A stretch of DNA of 64,000 bases from Spirosoma fluviale (GCA_945906795.1 CAMDRO010000003.1:23869-87868); one strand, 5' to 3'; positions 1 through 9,620 are shown, counted from the first letter of the stretch. Translations and numbers: made by a program. Notes: generated by a model not told the origin, from the letters alone.

Positions 1-15
1 GATAAATTGTTTAGG

Positions 16-1053
16 ATGAAGTATTCAATTTACCTATTTGCGATTCTTTTTTTAACTATTTCGCTCAGCGTACATGCCCAACAAAGGTTTTCGGTCGCGG
101 GAAGAATTATCGAAAACAATTTAGATGGGGCGGCTATTCCCTTTGCCCATGTGTATTTAAATGGTACGTCGTTTGGTACGCAGGCAGATGTGAATGGCCG
201 ATTTGTACTAAAAAACATCCCCAAAGGCATTTATAAATTCTCTATTTCAATGGTCGGGTTTAAGACATCGATGAAGTTGACAAGCATCGAATCTGACCTA
301 AAAAATATGGTTGAACGATTAGATGAAAATGTGTTGGATTTGATGGAAGTTCGGGTGAAGGGTCAAAAAGATAAGGTGTGGAATAAATCGATCCGAGATT
401 TTGAAAATGAATTTTTAGGTCGGGATATTTCAAGGAGCGAGGTTCAAATTTTAAATCGAGAGGTCATTGATGTCGATTTTGATAAACAGAAAAAGGTCTT
501 GACGGCGAAGGCAGAACAGCCCTTGATGATTGAAAATCGCAATTTGGGTTATTTATATCGAGGCTTTTTGGTTGAGTTTCAAAAAGGAATTAATCGAATG
601 AGTTTTAAGGCTAGTGGTTATTTTGAACCATTAAAGCCTAGTTCACCTAAACAACAGACACGCTGGGAATCTAATCGGAAAGATGTTTTTCAGGGATCCA
701 TCAAACATTTTTTATGGGCACTTTACAGAGATAAGTTGACTGAAGAAGGGTTTTCTGCCTATTATTACAAGGACCGTAAGTACATGGGAGTTGTGCCTGA
801 ATTTAAGGCGGTTGATGTAGTTAGGCCCACCAGTGATTCGACTATTTTTTTGTTGGAATTGAAAGGCATGTTGTCGGTTGATTACAATTATAATTTTAGG
901 CAAAGTTCCAAAGTCATGCCAGTTGCACAGATTTTTTTCAATCAATATGGGGAATTGATTGATCCCTACTCGGTAGAATTATATGGAAAAATGTCGGAAA
1001 ATAGAATGGGTAAAGAATTGCCTTCGGATTATATCTATGTTCCTAAGGATTGA
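16..1053 (+). CDS. Secreted carboxypeptidase-regulatory-like domain protein
   Basis: The protein begins with a clear signal peptide (MKYSIYLFAILFLTISLSVH, cleavage near AQQ). A CarboxypepD_reg-like beta-sandwich follows (about residues 25-95), recognisable by the run VAGRII...IPFAHVYLNGT...GTQADVNGRF and the closing KFSISMVGFK. The remaining 250 residues are soluble, rich in Lys and aromatics, and not recognised. I start at the ATG at 16. A TTG at 7 is in frame but adds nothing to the signal peptide. In Bacteroidota this domain is usually fused to TonB receptors or found in small envelope proteins. Here there is no plug or barrel, so it is a periplasmic or surface protein of unknown role. The frame is open to the left edge, but the signal peptide makes a start at 16 convincing. 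It converges on the minus-strand flavoprotein. Confidence 0.75.
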   Translation: MKYSIYLFAILFLTISLSVHAQQRFSVAGRIIENNLDGAAIPFAHVYLNGTSFGTQADVNGRFVLKNIPKGIYKFSISMVGFKTSMKLTSIESDLKNMVERLDENVLDLMEVRVKGQKDKVWNKSIRDFENEFLGRDISRSEVQILNREVIDVDFDKQKKVLTAKAEQPLMIENRNLGYLYRGFLVEFQKGINRMSFKASGYFEPLKPSSPKQQTRWESNRKDVFQGSIKHFLWALYRDKLTEEGFSAYYYKDRKYMGVVPEFKAVDVVRPTSDSTIFLLELKGMLSVDYNYNFRQSSKVMPVAQIFFNQYGELIDPYSVELYGKMSENRMGKELPSDYIYVPKD

Positions 1054-1136
1054 ATTTGAAAGTTCAGTTCCGAATGCATTTGTATTTGACTTGACGTATG
1101 TGCCAAGCGCACAAAAATTGTCGGAAGAGAAGTATG

Positions 1137-2375
1137 TTAGTTTTCTCCCACATTTTTTCCGGCTATATAACCTGTGGTCCAGGCCGACTGGAAATTGAAT
1201 CCTCCCGTAATTCCATCGATGTCCATGACTTCACCTGCGAAAAATAATCCAGGATGAATTTTACTTTGCATGGTGTTGACATCGATCTCATGTAAATCTA
1301 CTCCTCCAGCAGTGACAAATTCTTCCTTAAACGTTGTTTTTCCTTGGACTATATAGCGGTCGTTCAATAAGGTATTTACGAGTTTATGGGTATTTTTTAC
1401 CCCTAAATCATTCCACCTGGTCGCTGGATTAATTTCATTTTTGGCTAATAAAAACAACCAAAGTCGATTAGGTATCTCAAAGGGATTTAGATTGCTAATC
1501 ATTTTAGAGCCGTGAATATTAATGGCTTTAACTAAGCTTTCACGTAGCGTGTTTTCTTTGGTTTCATTAAGCCAATTGACTAAAATACTGAATTCGTAAT
1601 TTGATTCAGCCAGTATGCGTGCTCCCCAGGCCGATAATTGTAAGATTGCCGGACCACTCATGCCCCAATGGGTAATGAGCAGGGGTCCTTTACCTAGTAA
1701 TTTTTGGCCTTCTATTCGAACGACCGCTTGCTCGACCACGATACCCATCAGATCACGAATGGGTTCTTGAGGCATGTTGAAAGTAAATAAAGAGGGTACG
1801 GGAGGGATTATGGTGTGATTTAAATCGGCAAGCCAAGAAAATCCTGTCATTTTCGGTTGCCCGCCAATAGTAACAATTACTCGGTCTACTTTTTCAGTCA
1901 CTTCTTTACAGGCAATTTCAAAACCATTATTTACCCGAATTATTTTATCTATGGCGCGCAAGGTCCACAATTCAACACCTAATGTTTTTGCTTCTTTCCA
2001 AAGACAATCAATGATACTTTGGGACTCATTGGATACCGGAAAAACACAAAGATCTGGATAGGTTTTCAAAGGAATACCTCTGTTTTCAAACCAATCCATC
2101 GTGGCTTTTGTATCAAATTGTTCAAAAGCTTTTCGCATGAATTTTTCCCCTCTGGGATATTTTTCGGATAATAATCGATGGTTTGATAATGCGTTTGTGA
2201 CATTACAACGACCACCCCCAGAGATCTTTACTTTTCCTAAAAACTTAGAAGTTTTCTCAAAGACCCGAACATGTGCTTGTGGAAAGTGTTTTTTTGCCGA
2301 AATGGCGGCAAAAAATCCGGCAGCTCCTCCTCCTAAAATGACTATTTCCAATGTGTATTTGCTAATGTTTGGCAA
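1137..2375 (-). CDS. NAD(P)/FAD-dependent oxidoreductase, BaiN/HI0933 family
   Basis: A 412-aa cytoplasmic flavoprotein. The N-terminal dinucleotide-binding motif is GGGAAG (residues 15-20) after a hydrophobic strand. The family signature GKVKISGGGRCNVTN lies at about residues 47-61. A C-terminal FAD-contact segment has the pattern GLFFAGEVMDIDGITGGFN followed by SAWTTGYIAG. These are the hallmarks of the HI0933-like (BaiN/YhiN) family, conserved two-Rossmann flavoproteins whose physiological substrate is mostly unknown. A few members act in bile acid reduction, which should not be transferred here. Length matches the family (about 400 aa). No signal peptide is visible. It converges with the upstream secreted protein and shares no operon partner, so its role is probably general redox housekeeping. 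Confidence 0.85.
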   Translation of the reverse strand: MPNISKYTLEIVILGGGAAGFFAAISAKKHFPQAHVRVFEKTSKFLGKVKISGGGRCNVTNALSNHRLLSEKYPRGEKFMRKAFEQFDTKATMDWFENRGIPLKTYPDLCVFPVSNESQSIIDCLWKEAKTLGVELWTLRAIDKIIRVNNGFEIACKEVTEKVDRVIVTIGGQPKMTGFSWLADLNHTIIPPVPSLFTFNMPQEPIRDLMGIVVEQAVVRIEGQKLLGKGPLLITHWGMSGPAILQLSAWGARILAESNYEFSILVNWLNETKENTLRESLVKAINIHGSKMISNLNPFEIPNRLWLFLLAKNEINPATRWNDLGVKNTHKLVNTLLNDRYIVQGKTTFKEEFVTAGGVDLHEIDVNTMQSKIHPGLFFAGEVMDIDGITGGFNFQSAWTTGYIAGKNVGEN

Positions 2376-2426
2376 AAATCAAGAACAATTAGGGTAAATG
2401 AAATTATTTAAGGAATTAAATTTTAT

Positions 2427-2555
2427 TTATTTCCCCACGTAGAATGAATTTTGGATTGAATCAGCAACCTTGAATTTTAATTTAAGGTCTATCTGCGCGA
2501 TGACATTAAAAGCGTTAAAGCTAAAAAATAAAGAAAAGAGCATGTGTTTTTTCAT
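2427..2555 (-). pseudogene. 42-codon 5' remnant of a secreted protein
   Basis: Reading on the minus strand, an ATG at 2555 opens a 42-codon frame. It has a good signal peptide (MKKHMLFSLFFSFNAFNVIA, then Q) and a short start of a beta-rich domain (IDLKLKFKVADSIQNSFYVG) before TAA at 2427. The reading ends just where a folded domain would begin, so it looks like the 5' end of a deleted gene rather than a functional miniprotein. The wording of the mature part resembles the opening strand of N-terminal beta-sandwich domains in secreted esterases, but this is only an impression. It lies 19 bp downstream of the cytochrome gene on the same strand. A genuine small secreted peptide is the alternative. 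Confidence 0.35.
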
Positions 2556-2574
2556 GGAATTCAACGCTATTTTT

Positions 2575-5355
2575 TTATTGAATACCAAAAACCTTCATTT
2601 GCTTGACCATCCATGGAATATCATCTCCTGAAGCACTAGCAGCCTCTTCCAAAACAATACGCATGTACTTTGTTTTGGTATTAGCAAAAGCAATTTGATT
2701 ATTTCCCTCCGTGCCCGAAATATGTGTTTTGGCCACTTGCCAAGTTTGTCCATCCAATGAGGTTTCAATCGTAAATTTTCTTGGATGTGTAGAAACGGCA
2801 GGATTAGGTACATTGGGAACCGGCTTGTATCCACGAGGAGTCATGCTTTGTGCATTAAATTGCAACTCAGATAACATGATTTCCTTCGGGAATTTTACTT
2901 CATACCACATGCCTTTGGCTTGCTTTTCACCGGTAGACCAACCTTCATACGTGAAAGCCGTTTTAGGAGATCCCTTACTTCCAATTCGGTTATTGCTGAT
3001 ATGACTGGCTTTTACTTCCCAATTATCTTGTACCCCTAATTCCTGTGGAATGATCGAAAATAAAGGATCAAATTTATACAGTCCACTTTGCTTCTTTGTT
3101 CTCGAACGAACTTCGGCAACTTGTTGGGCTGTCACGAAAGATGCCTCATTCGACATTCCAGTACGGATATAGGATAATACATCGGAAATCCATTCATCCG
3201 ATTGTTCCTTCATCGGTGCCATCATTCCGCCAGAAAAAGTCTTCTTTTGAATAGGTCCTTCCAAGCCATGCAACAAAACTTGAATGGCATAAGTTGGATG
3301 ACCCTGCAAGCGCAATGACCCCGCTAAAGCTGGAGCAAAAAACTTACCATTGCCCTCCGGTTTTCCTTGGCCATTATTGCCATGACATTGAGAACAAAGC
3401 TCGCTGAAAACCAATTCTCCTCGCTCTAATATCGCTTTTTGCTCCTTACTGAATTCAGCTACTGGAGCCGCATTTCGCATTTTTATAGGCGTTATAATTT
3501 GTGTGGCTACTAGTTTCACTCCTTCAGCTGGATGGGTACTCATCGCCGTTTTCAATGAATTATCCAGGTCGGGCAATTGGAGAACTTTTCCACTTAACAT
3601 CGCCTGAATACATACATCAGTATTTGAATCTTTTAACAATGTTTGATACACGATGCCAAGGGATTTGTCACCTGCTTTGTATAAAGTCTCCCCCGCGCGC
3701 ATGGCATGAATACGAATGCGAGGATTAGAATCTTTACTTAAGTTTTGAACCAAATCAGCTTTTAAAATACCTAAACCTTCTAAAGTCCACAAGGCATGAA
3801 CCCGAGCCAATTCATTTTTTGAATTTTTAGCTAGCGTGATTAAAGCAGGACCAACAGTTACATCTTTTCGTAAAACGATTAATTGTTGGGCCATGTCTCT
3901 CCACCAACCATTTGGATGTGATAAATGTCCAACTAGCGTGCTACTAGATTCATTTAACATGTTCGGTTGTTTTTTATCTCGCTCTAGGCCTTCATAAGTT
4001 AATCGCCAAATACGGCCAAATCCCGTGACTTTTGCCATTTGGAATTGGTCAATTTTAGTTCTTAAATAAGAACCTTTGGCAGTCCAGTTTCCTTCTTGGA
4101 TGATTCCGTGGTACATATCCACAATATACATCGTCCCATCTGGAGCGGTGGCCATATCGATCGGACGGAAAAGTGGGTCTTTGGAACGAATAAATTCAGA
4201 TTCATTTTTTTGATAGACATTACTTAACACAGTCAAGCCCTCTTTATTTTCAGGATTTATTTGGCGTACAATTCTAGCCACAGGTTCACCATAGAACAAC
4301 TGACCTTTTAATGCATCAGGTAAACGATGGCCCCTAAAAATATCATTTCCAGCGGAACCCGTTACTCGGTTTAATGAACCATCCGGTTGTTTTACTTGGG
4401 TCATTCCACCTTGCACATCCGCTAAATGCATCGCCTCGCCATAAGGGATATAGAATCCTTTTTCAAATTGATTAGGAACCTCGAAATTTCCATAGTGAAT
4501 TGGAAATTGGAAGTAAGATGGTACCCCACTGGCACCACCTTGAAACCACATTTTACCATCATTATCTTGGGTAGCACCCCACTGAGCCCGGTTATAGCCC
4601 GTCTTCTCCCGAATAATTCCACCCGGAGTTTCCCGTATTCTAAATGAGTTTACCGTACTGTAAAGCCAGTTGTCCATGCCATAATATAGGAAGGCTTGTT
4701 GGTGCTCCACATTCCCCGATCGTCCATATTTCGTGGAAAACAATTCTTTTTTATCAGCCTTCCCATCTCCATTGGTATCCGTGTATTTGTACACATTATC
4801 TGTATCTGATTCCATCGTCAAAATACAGTTCTTGCCATAAGGAAGCACAAAACGAGGGAAAATTAAGTGGTCGATGAAGATCGTTCCGCTCTCATAAATA
4901 CCGTCGTTGTTCTTATCTTCCCAACGAGAAATTCGGTTGATTGGATCTAATTCATTTTTAGAATCGGCATCGATCATGTAAGACCTAAGTTCCAACACAT
5001 ACATGGCACCATTTCCGTCAAACGTTATTTCGGCAGGATTTTCAATGGCCGGTTCTGTTAAGATGGGAGTCAATTTGTAGCCTGGAGGTAATAATAACAT
5101 TTTTGCCTCTTCCTCCGGAGAAAGTGATTTAACTGGATTTTTAGGGCTTATATCTATGCCTTTCCAAACTTCATCGTTGGGGTCAATGCCCTCTGGCAAC
5201 GTCACTTTAATTAGGGTATCTAATTTAGCTATGGTTGATATGGCTTTTGAAATAGTTTGAATAGGCTTGATGCCCGGTATAAATGAACTAATTCCTAGCG
5301 TAGTAATGGCAAAAATAAGGAGTGTTTTAACTCTCGTCGTAGACTTGATTTTCAT
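2575..5355 (-). CDS. Secreted PVC-type propeller/HEAT/cytochrome c protein with C-terminal F5/8-like domain
   Basis: A 926-aa exported protein with an N-terminal hydrophobic signal (residues 8-28). Next comes a soluble-dehydrogenase-like beta-propeller (about 85-470) of the PVC-type membrane-bound dehydrogenase class, with repeated aspartate-rich loops such as DKNNDGIY and DTNGDGKAD that look calcium-binding. HEAT-like helical repeats occupy about 490-625. A class I cytochrome c domain has the haem site C654-S-Q-C657-H658 and a Met-rich ligand segment (GGMMAPM). The C-terminal 150 residues read like an F5/8 type C (discoidin) domain, often carbohydrate-binding. Such proteins are abundant in Planctomycetes and polysaccharide-degrading Bacteroidota. 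They are thought to oxidise a sugar or alcohol and pass electrons to the haem. The substrate is unknown. It lies downstream of a related gene on the same strand, separated by a terminator, so transcription is probably independent. Confidence 0.8.
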   Translation of the reverse strand: MKIKSTTRVKTLLIFAITTLGISSFIPGIKPIQTISKAISTIAKLDTLIKVTLPEGIDPNDEVWKGIDISPKNPVKSLSPEEEAKMLLLPPGYKLTPILTEPAIENPAEITFDGNGAMYVLELRSYMIDADSKNELDPINRISRWEDKNNDGIYESGTIFIDHLIFPRFVLPYGKNCILTMESDTDNVYKYTDTNGDGKADKKELFSTKYGRSGNVEHQQAFLYYGMDNWLYSTVNSFRIRETPGGIIREKTGYNRAQWGATQDNDGKMWFQGGASGVPSYFQFPIHYGNFEVPNQFEKGFYIPYGEAMHLADVQGGMTQVKQPDGSLNRVTGSAGNDIFRGHRLPDALKGQLFYGEPVARIVRQINPENKEGLTVLSNVYQKNESEFIRSKDPLFRPIDMATAPDGTMYIVDMYHGIIQEGNWTAKGSYLRTKIDQFQMAKVTGFGRIWRLTYEGLERDKKQPNMLNESSSTLVGHLSHPNGWWRDMAQQLIVLRKDVTVGPALITLAKNSKNELARVHALWTLEGLGILKADLVQNLSKDSNPRIRIHAMRAGETLYKAGDKSLGIVYQTLLKDSNTDVCIQAMLSGKVLQLPDLDNSLKTAMSTHPAEGVKLVATQIITPIKMRNAAPVAEFSKEQKAILERGELVFSELCSQCHGNNGQGKPEGNGKFFAPALAGSLRLQGHPTYAIQVLLHGLEGPIQKKTFSGGMMAPMKEQSDEWISDVLSYIRTGMSNEASFVTAQQVAEVRSRTKKQSGLYKFDPLFSIIPQELGVQDNWEVKASHISNNRIGSKGSPKTAFTYEGWSTGEKQAKGMWYEVKFPKEIMLSELQFNAQSMTPRGYKPVPNVPNPAVSTHPRKFTIETSLDGQTWQVAKTHISGTEGNNQIAFANTKTKYMRIVLEEAASASGDDIPWMVKQMKVFGIQ

Positions 5356-5483
5356 TCGTTAAAAATAGGTTTGTGTTAAGCTTTATTATAGCCAAATATC
5401 TTAAAAATAAATGAATTTTCTAAAAACAACTCAGTGAAAGATTTTTCAATAATGGATTTGGGATTTTAACTTTCTGAGATACA

Positions 5484-5512
5484 TAAAAAAAGATCCGACA
5501 ATGCCGGATCTT
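5484..5512 (-). terminator. Intrinsic terminator after the 5541-8192 gene
   Basis: An 8-bp inverted repeat AAGATCCG / CGGATCTT with a 7-nt loop. On the minus strand it is followed by a run of seven T (plus-strand A tract at 5484-5490). It sits about 30 bp beyond the stop of the second cytochrome protein gene, the expected place for its terminator. Confidence 0.8.
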
Positions 5513-5540
5513 CCTTATTTTTAAAGCAATGATCAAATCA

Positions 5541-8192
5541 TTATTTCTTTTGCTCAGATAAAAAAGTAATCAAGGAAGCAAATTCATCATAGGATAATTC
5601 ATTCGCTAAGCCTGTTGGCATCATCGAGTTTTCCATTTCTTTTCTGCTTGAAATATCTGCCGTTTTAATCGTAGTGGTTTGCCCCGTAATATCTCTTAAA
5701 ATCAGCCTTTCTGCTGACTCAGAGGTGACAAATCCCATATATTCTCTCTTGTTTTTTGTCGTAATTAATACCGTTGCAAACCCTTGTGAGATCGATGCAT
5801 TTGGTTTTAAAATAGACTCAGCGATTTGCTCTCTGTTCATGATGGCACCTATCTGTCCCATGTAAGGGCCTTTTGGCATATCTCCAGGTTTTAAACTATG
5901 GCAAACCACGCAACCTTGTTTGGTAAATAAAGCTCTACCCGCACCTGAATTACCTGGCATTTTGACCATCGCCAACATGATATCCTCGATGGACGTATTT
6001 CCAATTTGCCCTTTTTTGCTACGAATAGCTTCCAAATCTACTTTTACCTCTTCTTTAGCCAACATATTTTGAGCTGCACCGGCTATCTCAGCGATTTCCA
6101 TTTGATGCTTTTCATTTAAATCAGATAAAACCAATTTTTCAGCATCCGATGATTTATTCCAAAGTGCCAAGAAGAAATCCTTTATTTCTGGACTTGATTC
6201 CCAGTCAGCCGTCTTGTAGTAGGGGCCGTGTCCATTCGGCTTGGTCGACCACCAATACTGACCTTCATAGAAATTCTCTTTCTTATACAAACGAGCAACC
6301 GTTTCTAAAATCTGCGATTTTAATTTTGGTTGTGTAGACTTTTTGTACGTAGCCAAAAGTGCCTTTACTACAGCTGGATCATGCATAGCACGCATAGCCC
6401 ACAAAGCTATCGTTGAGTTTTTAGTAGCCAAAGCTGTGATGCTTTCTTTCTTGGCATCTAAACTTCTTAGCGCTTGAACCGCCACATGAGAAAGTATGAT
6501 TCCAGAATTGGGTGTTGCGTGCGGCCCTTCTTTATCTTTTGGAGGTGCCACAAATGAGCTAGGAACTTGCACTTGCAACAAAGCTGGAATCGCTTCTTTG
6601 CGACCTAATCTGCCTAAACCAATCGCTGAAGCAACCTGAACTCGAGGAGATGGATCTTTTAACCCATTCAAATATGGAGCCAATGGAATTAATTTACTTT
6701 TAGTTTTTCGATCTGCCATCGCTCTTAACGCAAATTCTCTGACACTTTTATCTGCAACTAAAGTCGCAAGTTTAGCCACTCCCTTTTGATCAGCTGCTTG
6801 AGCATAGGTGAAAATTCCTGTCGCTCTCGTATATAATGGCAGCGATTTGTCAGCCGCTAATTTCCAAGATATGGATGCAGCATCCTTTGCACTTCTGCCC
6901 AATAGTTCTTGTTGGGCCGTAATTCTTGCCACCGCACTGTTGGATTTCAATAGATCCGTTAGCTCTGCCAACGAAGATTTTTTGACGTCAGGGAATGCTT
7001 TATACGTCCAGCCTTTGGGTACTGCTTTAATGACAAATCCTTTCGTCGGACTTCCTGAAAAACCTGCTCCATCCCAAGCTGCAAGGTATAATTGGCCCGA
7101 GCCATCCACATCTAAATCGGAAATTTGGGCCAATTTAATAAAGGTCTCATCCTTTTGAGTGAAACTGGCTCCATCAGGTGTCACACGATGTATGTACAAC
7201 ATGCTATTTCCCCAATCGGCCATCATCGGTACTTGGTTGTATTTTGCTGGCCAAGTTGGCTCATCCATAAACAAGGAACCTGTGCCTGAACCCCCACCTA
7301 CATCCACTAAACCAGGAAGGATTTCTTCCGTAAAGTGCTTAAATAATAAGGGATAGCCATATTCACCCGATTGAATCTGATGACTAAAGCGAATGTTCCA
7401 ACCCGCTCCGTCATTGGTATTATCCCTTGTATAAATGTTCATGTAGGCGTCAATGGCCACATCGTAAATATTTCTAGTTCCGTGTGTGTAGACTTCCATT
7501 TCAGTGCCATCTGGCCTGACGCGAACAATTCCACCACCCAACATAGTCAATTTTTTTCCTGAACGGTCTATCGCATCGTGGAAACCAAAGTCGCCCACCG
7601 CGATGTAAATCCAACCATCGATACCCAAACGAATTCCATTCGTTGAATGATCAGTACCTCTACTTTGAAGGAATTTAACAGAACTTATATGCTCAATTAA
7701 AGGAGAAGATGGTCCGTCAGCAACTCCATCATTGTCCTTGTCCTCAAAAACGACTAAATCCATACCAGCCGCTTTTCCCGTTTCTGGGGAGAAAACCGTA
7801 TGTAAAACATATACTTTATTACCCAAAGAAATAATTCCACGTGGATTGTCGACCATCGCAAATTGGGTGCTCACATCTACTTTTCCATCATGGTCTTTGT
7901 CGATAAGTTTTAAGATATATCCTTTTTTTGGAGTCTTACCCAGAGACCCAATTTTGTCCACGCCTACAAATACCTCGCCAGTGGCGGCAACGGCCAAACA
8001 AGCAGGGGATGGAGTGAGGTCGCCACTTGTAAAATTTTTGACTTGCAACTCCCCAGGCCAAAACCCGGCATTACGTAATGTGTCAATTTTGACTAGGGTA
8101 CTTGCACTATTTTGCTTGGAAGAGGAATCGAAAAAATGAATTCCAAAAAAGAAAAGTATCCCATAAATTAGGGCGAAGCTAATTTTCAACAT
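5541..8192 (-). CDS. Secreted PVC-type propeller/HEAT/cytochrome c protein
   Basis: An 883-aa exported protein with an N-terminal signal or anchor (residues 3-19). A soluble-dehydrogenase-like beta-propeller follows (about 40-390) with Asp-rich loops (DKDHDGKVD, EDKDNDGVADG). Next is a HEAT/ARM-like helical region (about 410-700) and a C-terminal cytochrome c domain carrying C761-V-V-C764-H765 with a distal Met in ENSMMPTG. This is the putative haem-binding domain arrangement of PVC-type dehydrogenase proteins. It shares architecture with the neighbouring 2575-5355 product but lacks the discoidin-like tail. The two probably serve related periplasmic oxidation steps. The electron acceptor and substrate cannot be told from sequence. 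Transcription starts in the AT-rich gap at 8193-8404, which holds no other recognisable gene. Confidence 0.8.
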   Translation of the reverse strand: MLKISFALIYGILFFFGIHFFDSSSKQNSASTLVKIDTLRNAGFWPGELQVKNFTSGDLTPSPACLAVAATGEVFVGVDKIGSLGKTPKKGYILKLIDKDHDGKVDVSTQFAMVDNPRGIISLGNKVYVLHTVFSPETGKAAGMDLVVFEDKDNDGVADGPSSPLIEHISSVKFLQSRGTDHSTNGIRLGIDGWIYIAVGDFGFHDAIDRSGKKLTMLGGGIVRVRPDGTEMEVYTHGTRNIYDVAIDAYMNIYTRDNTNDGAGWNIRFSHQIQSGEYGYPLLFKHFTEEILPGLVDVGGGSGTGSLFMDEPTWPAKYNQVPMMADWGNSMLYIHRVTPDGASFTQKDETFIKLAQISDLDVDGSGQLYLAAWDGAGFSGSPTKGFVIKAVPKGWTYKAFPDVKKSSLAELTDLLKSNSAVARITAQQELLGRSAKDAASISWKLAADKSLPLYTRATGIFTYAQAADQKGVAKLATLVADKSVREFALRAMADRKTKSKLIPLAPYLNGLKDPSPRVQVASAIGLGRLGRKEAIPALLQVQVPSSFVAPPKDKEGPHATPNSGIILSHVAVQALRSLDAKKESITALATKNSTIALWAMRAMHDPAVVKALLATYKKSTQPKLKSQILETVARLYKKENFYEGQYWWSTKPNGHGPYYKTADWESSPEIKDFFLALWNKSSDAEKLVLSDLNEKHQMEIAEIAGAAQNMLAKEEVKVDLEAIRSKKGQIGNTSIEDIMLAMVKMPGNSGAGRALFTKQGCVVCHSLKPGDMPKGPYMGQIGAIMNREQIAESILKPNASISQGFATVLITTKNKREYMGFVTSESAERLILRDITGQTTTIKTADISSRKEMENSMMPTGLANELSYDEFASLITFLSEQKK

Positions 8193-8404
8193 GTTATGAT
8201 AGGTTTAAATGTCTGTGGCCTTAAAACCACATGGCAATATATCATTTGAAATTAAATTTTCAATCCTTTAAAACATTTCTAATTGATTTTATTTTTTTAT
8301 TTTGCCTTCTAATTCCAATTTAACTACATCATTTAACCCATTCATTGCATGCGCGACTCTTCGAATCATTGTATTTTGAATTCACTTATTAAATCTAACC
8401 TACA

Positions 8405-8590
8405 ATGAACCCAAAAATTCAAAAGTTCATTTGTATTGTTTTTATAGTAGCCAATACATTAATGCTTCTTGGAAAAAAAGAGGGTCAGCCAGAGGTTAAG
8501 CTGCAGGTTAATTGGTCTCAGTACTTATCTAAACATGATTTAGTCTGGAATAAAATTCCCAAAGATTATTTTGAAGGTGATTTTAATTAA
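8405..8590 (+). pseudogene. 61-codon 5' remnant of a secreted glycosidase-like gene
   Basis: This frame encodes a signal peptide-like start (MNPKIQKFICIVFIVANTLM) and then VNWSQYLSKHDLVWNKIPKD, followed by a stop. The second segment closely resembles the first helix and strand of large secreted proteins in the DUF5703/GH95-like six-hairpin class. Those typically open with a W-x-x-[FY]L-x-x-x-D-x-V-W pattern and continue for 700 or more residues. Here the frame stops after GDFN, and none of the three frames up to 8640 resumes the homology. I therefore read it as the 5' stump left by a deletion. Family identity rests on one short segment and is tentative. It might still be expressed as a short peptide. 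Confidence 0.4.
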
Positions 8591-8639
8591 GATAATTAAC
8601 GAGCAACAAGGAAACATGGAACGCTTGGGGTGAAGGAAA

Positions 8640-9620
8640 ATGATAAAAAACAGGATGAAATAAGCGATTGAATTGGCCATGATTTTGATGTGTTGGAGTT
8701 GCCAGAAAACAGAAGTATCCACTACGACTTCGACAGGTACCTCGGTCACCCCGACAAAAACCTATTCGGGTACAGGTTCGATTACGCAGGGTTTAGGTAT
8801 GACAGTTGTCGGCAGTTTGTACACATGCTCAGGAGGAAGAGTCTCTGCTGTGGGAAATATACTATCATCAGATTCTAAATCATGGGTTTTGCCAGCTGAA
8901 AACAGTTTCAGTACGGCTAATAAACTTCCCGATTTATTCAATGAGTGTAATGCTAAATCTCCTACATCAATTGCCCAGGTGGATACCGCTAAAATTCCAA
9001 CCACCATTATAGACTCAGATGGGGAGACTATTACTGGGTTTATTTATGGAGATAATTATTTTGAACTTTATGTGAATGGGAAGTTGGTGGGTGTTGACGC
9101 AGTCCCTTTCACACCTTTCAACTCAGCCTTTATAAAATTTAAAGCCAAACGTCCCATTAAATATGCCATCAAGCTAGTTGATTGGGAAGAAAATTTAGGC
9201 ATAGGGACAGAGTTGAATGGGGGCGATACCAATCACCCTGGCGATGGTGGGTTTATTGCAAAATTTAGTGACGGCACTGTGACTAATGCTAGCTGGAAAG
9301 CTCAAACCTTTTATATAGCTCCTTTAGCCTCGGTCGATTGTGTTACTGAAACAGGAACTTCCCGAAATTCCTCGGGTTGCCCAACGACCTCTTCCGCAGG
9401 GTTAAAATCTTATGCTTTGCATTGGAGCTTTCCATCGAATTGGTACGCTACTGATTTTGATTTTGCTACTTGGCCTTCCGCTAGTTTATTTACAGAAAGT
9501 GCGGTAGGTCCTAAAAATGCATATACAAATTTTAGCCCTCAGTTTTCGGGAGCTTTCTTTATTTGGTCCAGTAATTTGATTTTAGATAATTTGGTTTTAC
9601 TTCGATTTACTGGAAAATGA
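8640..9620 (+). pseudogene. Putative lipoprotein gene with an in-frame stop in its leader
   Basis: From the ATG at 8640 (preceded by GAAGGAAA) the frame reads M-I-K-N-R-M-K, then TAA at 8661-8663. The same frame then continues uninterrupted for 318 codons. The segment just after the stop (AIELAMILMCWSCQK) is the hydrophobic core and lipobox-like cysteine of a Bacteroidota lipoprotein signal. So the stop appears to split a normal leader. The only in-frame restarts are a TTG at 8673 and ATGs at 8679 and 8688, which would give a signal lacking its basic n-region. The mature part is a Ser/Thr-rich, beta-looking domain with four conserved-looking Cys (about residues 50-230). I do not recognise the family. 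It is either a recent nonsense mutant or is translated weakly from the internal start. Confidence 0.55.

Noticed and set aside
983..1198. Short plus-strand frame between the first two genes
   Set aside because: It overlaps both coding ends, has no leader or known motif, and has the composition of a shadow frame.
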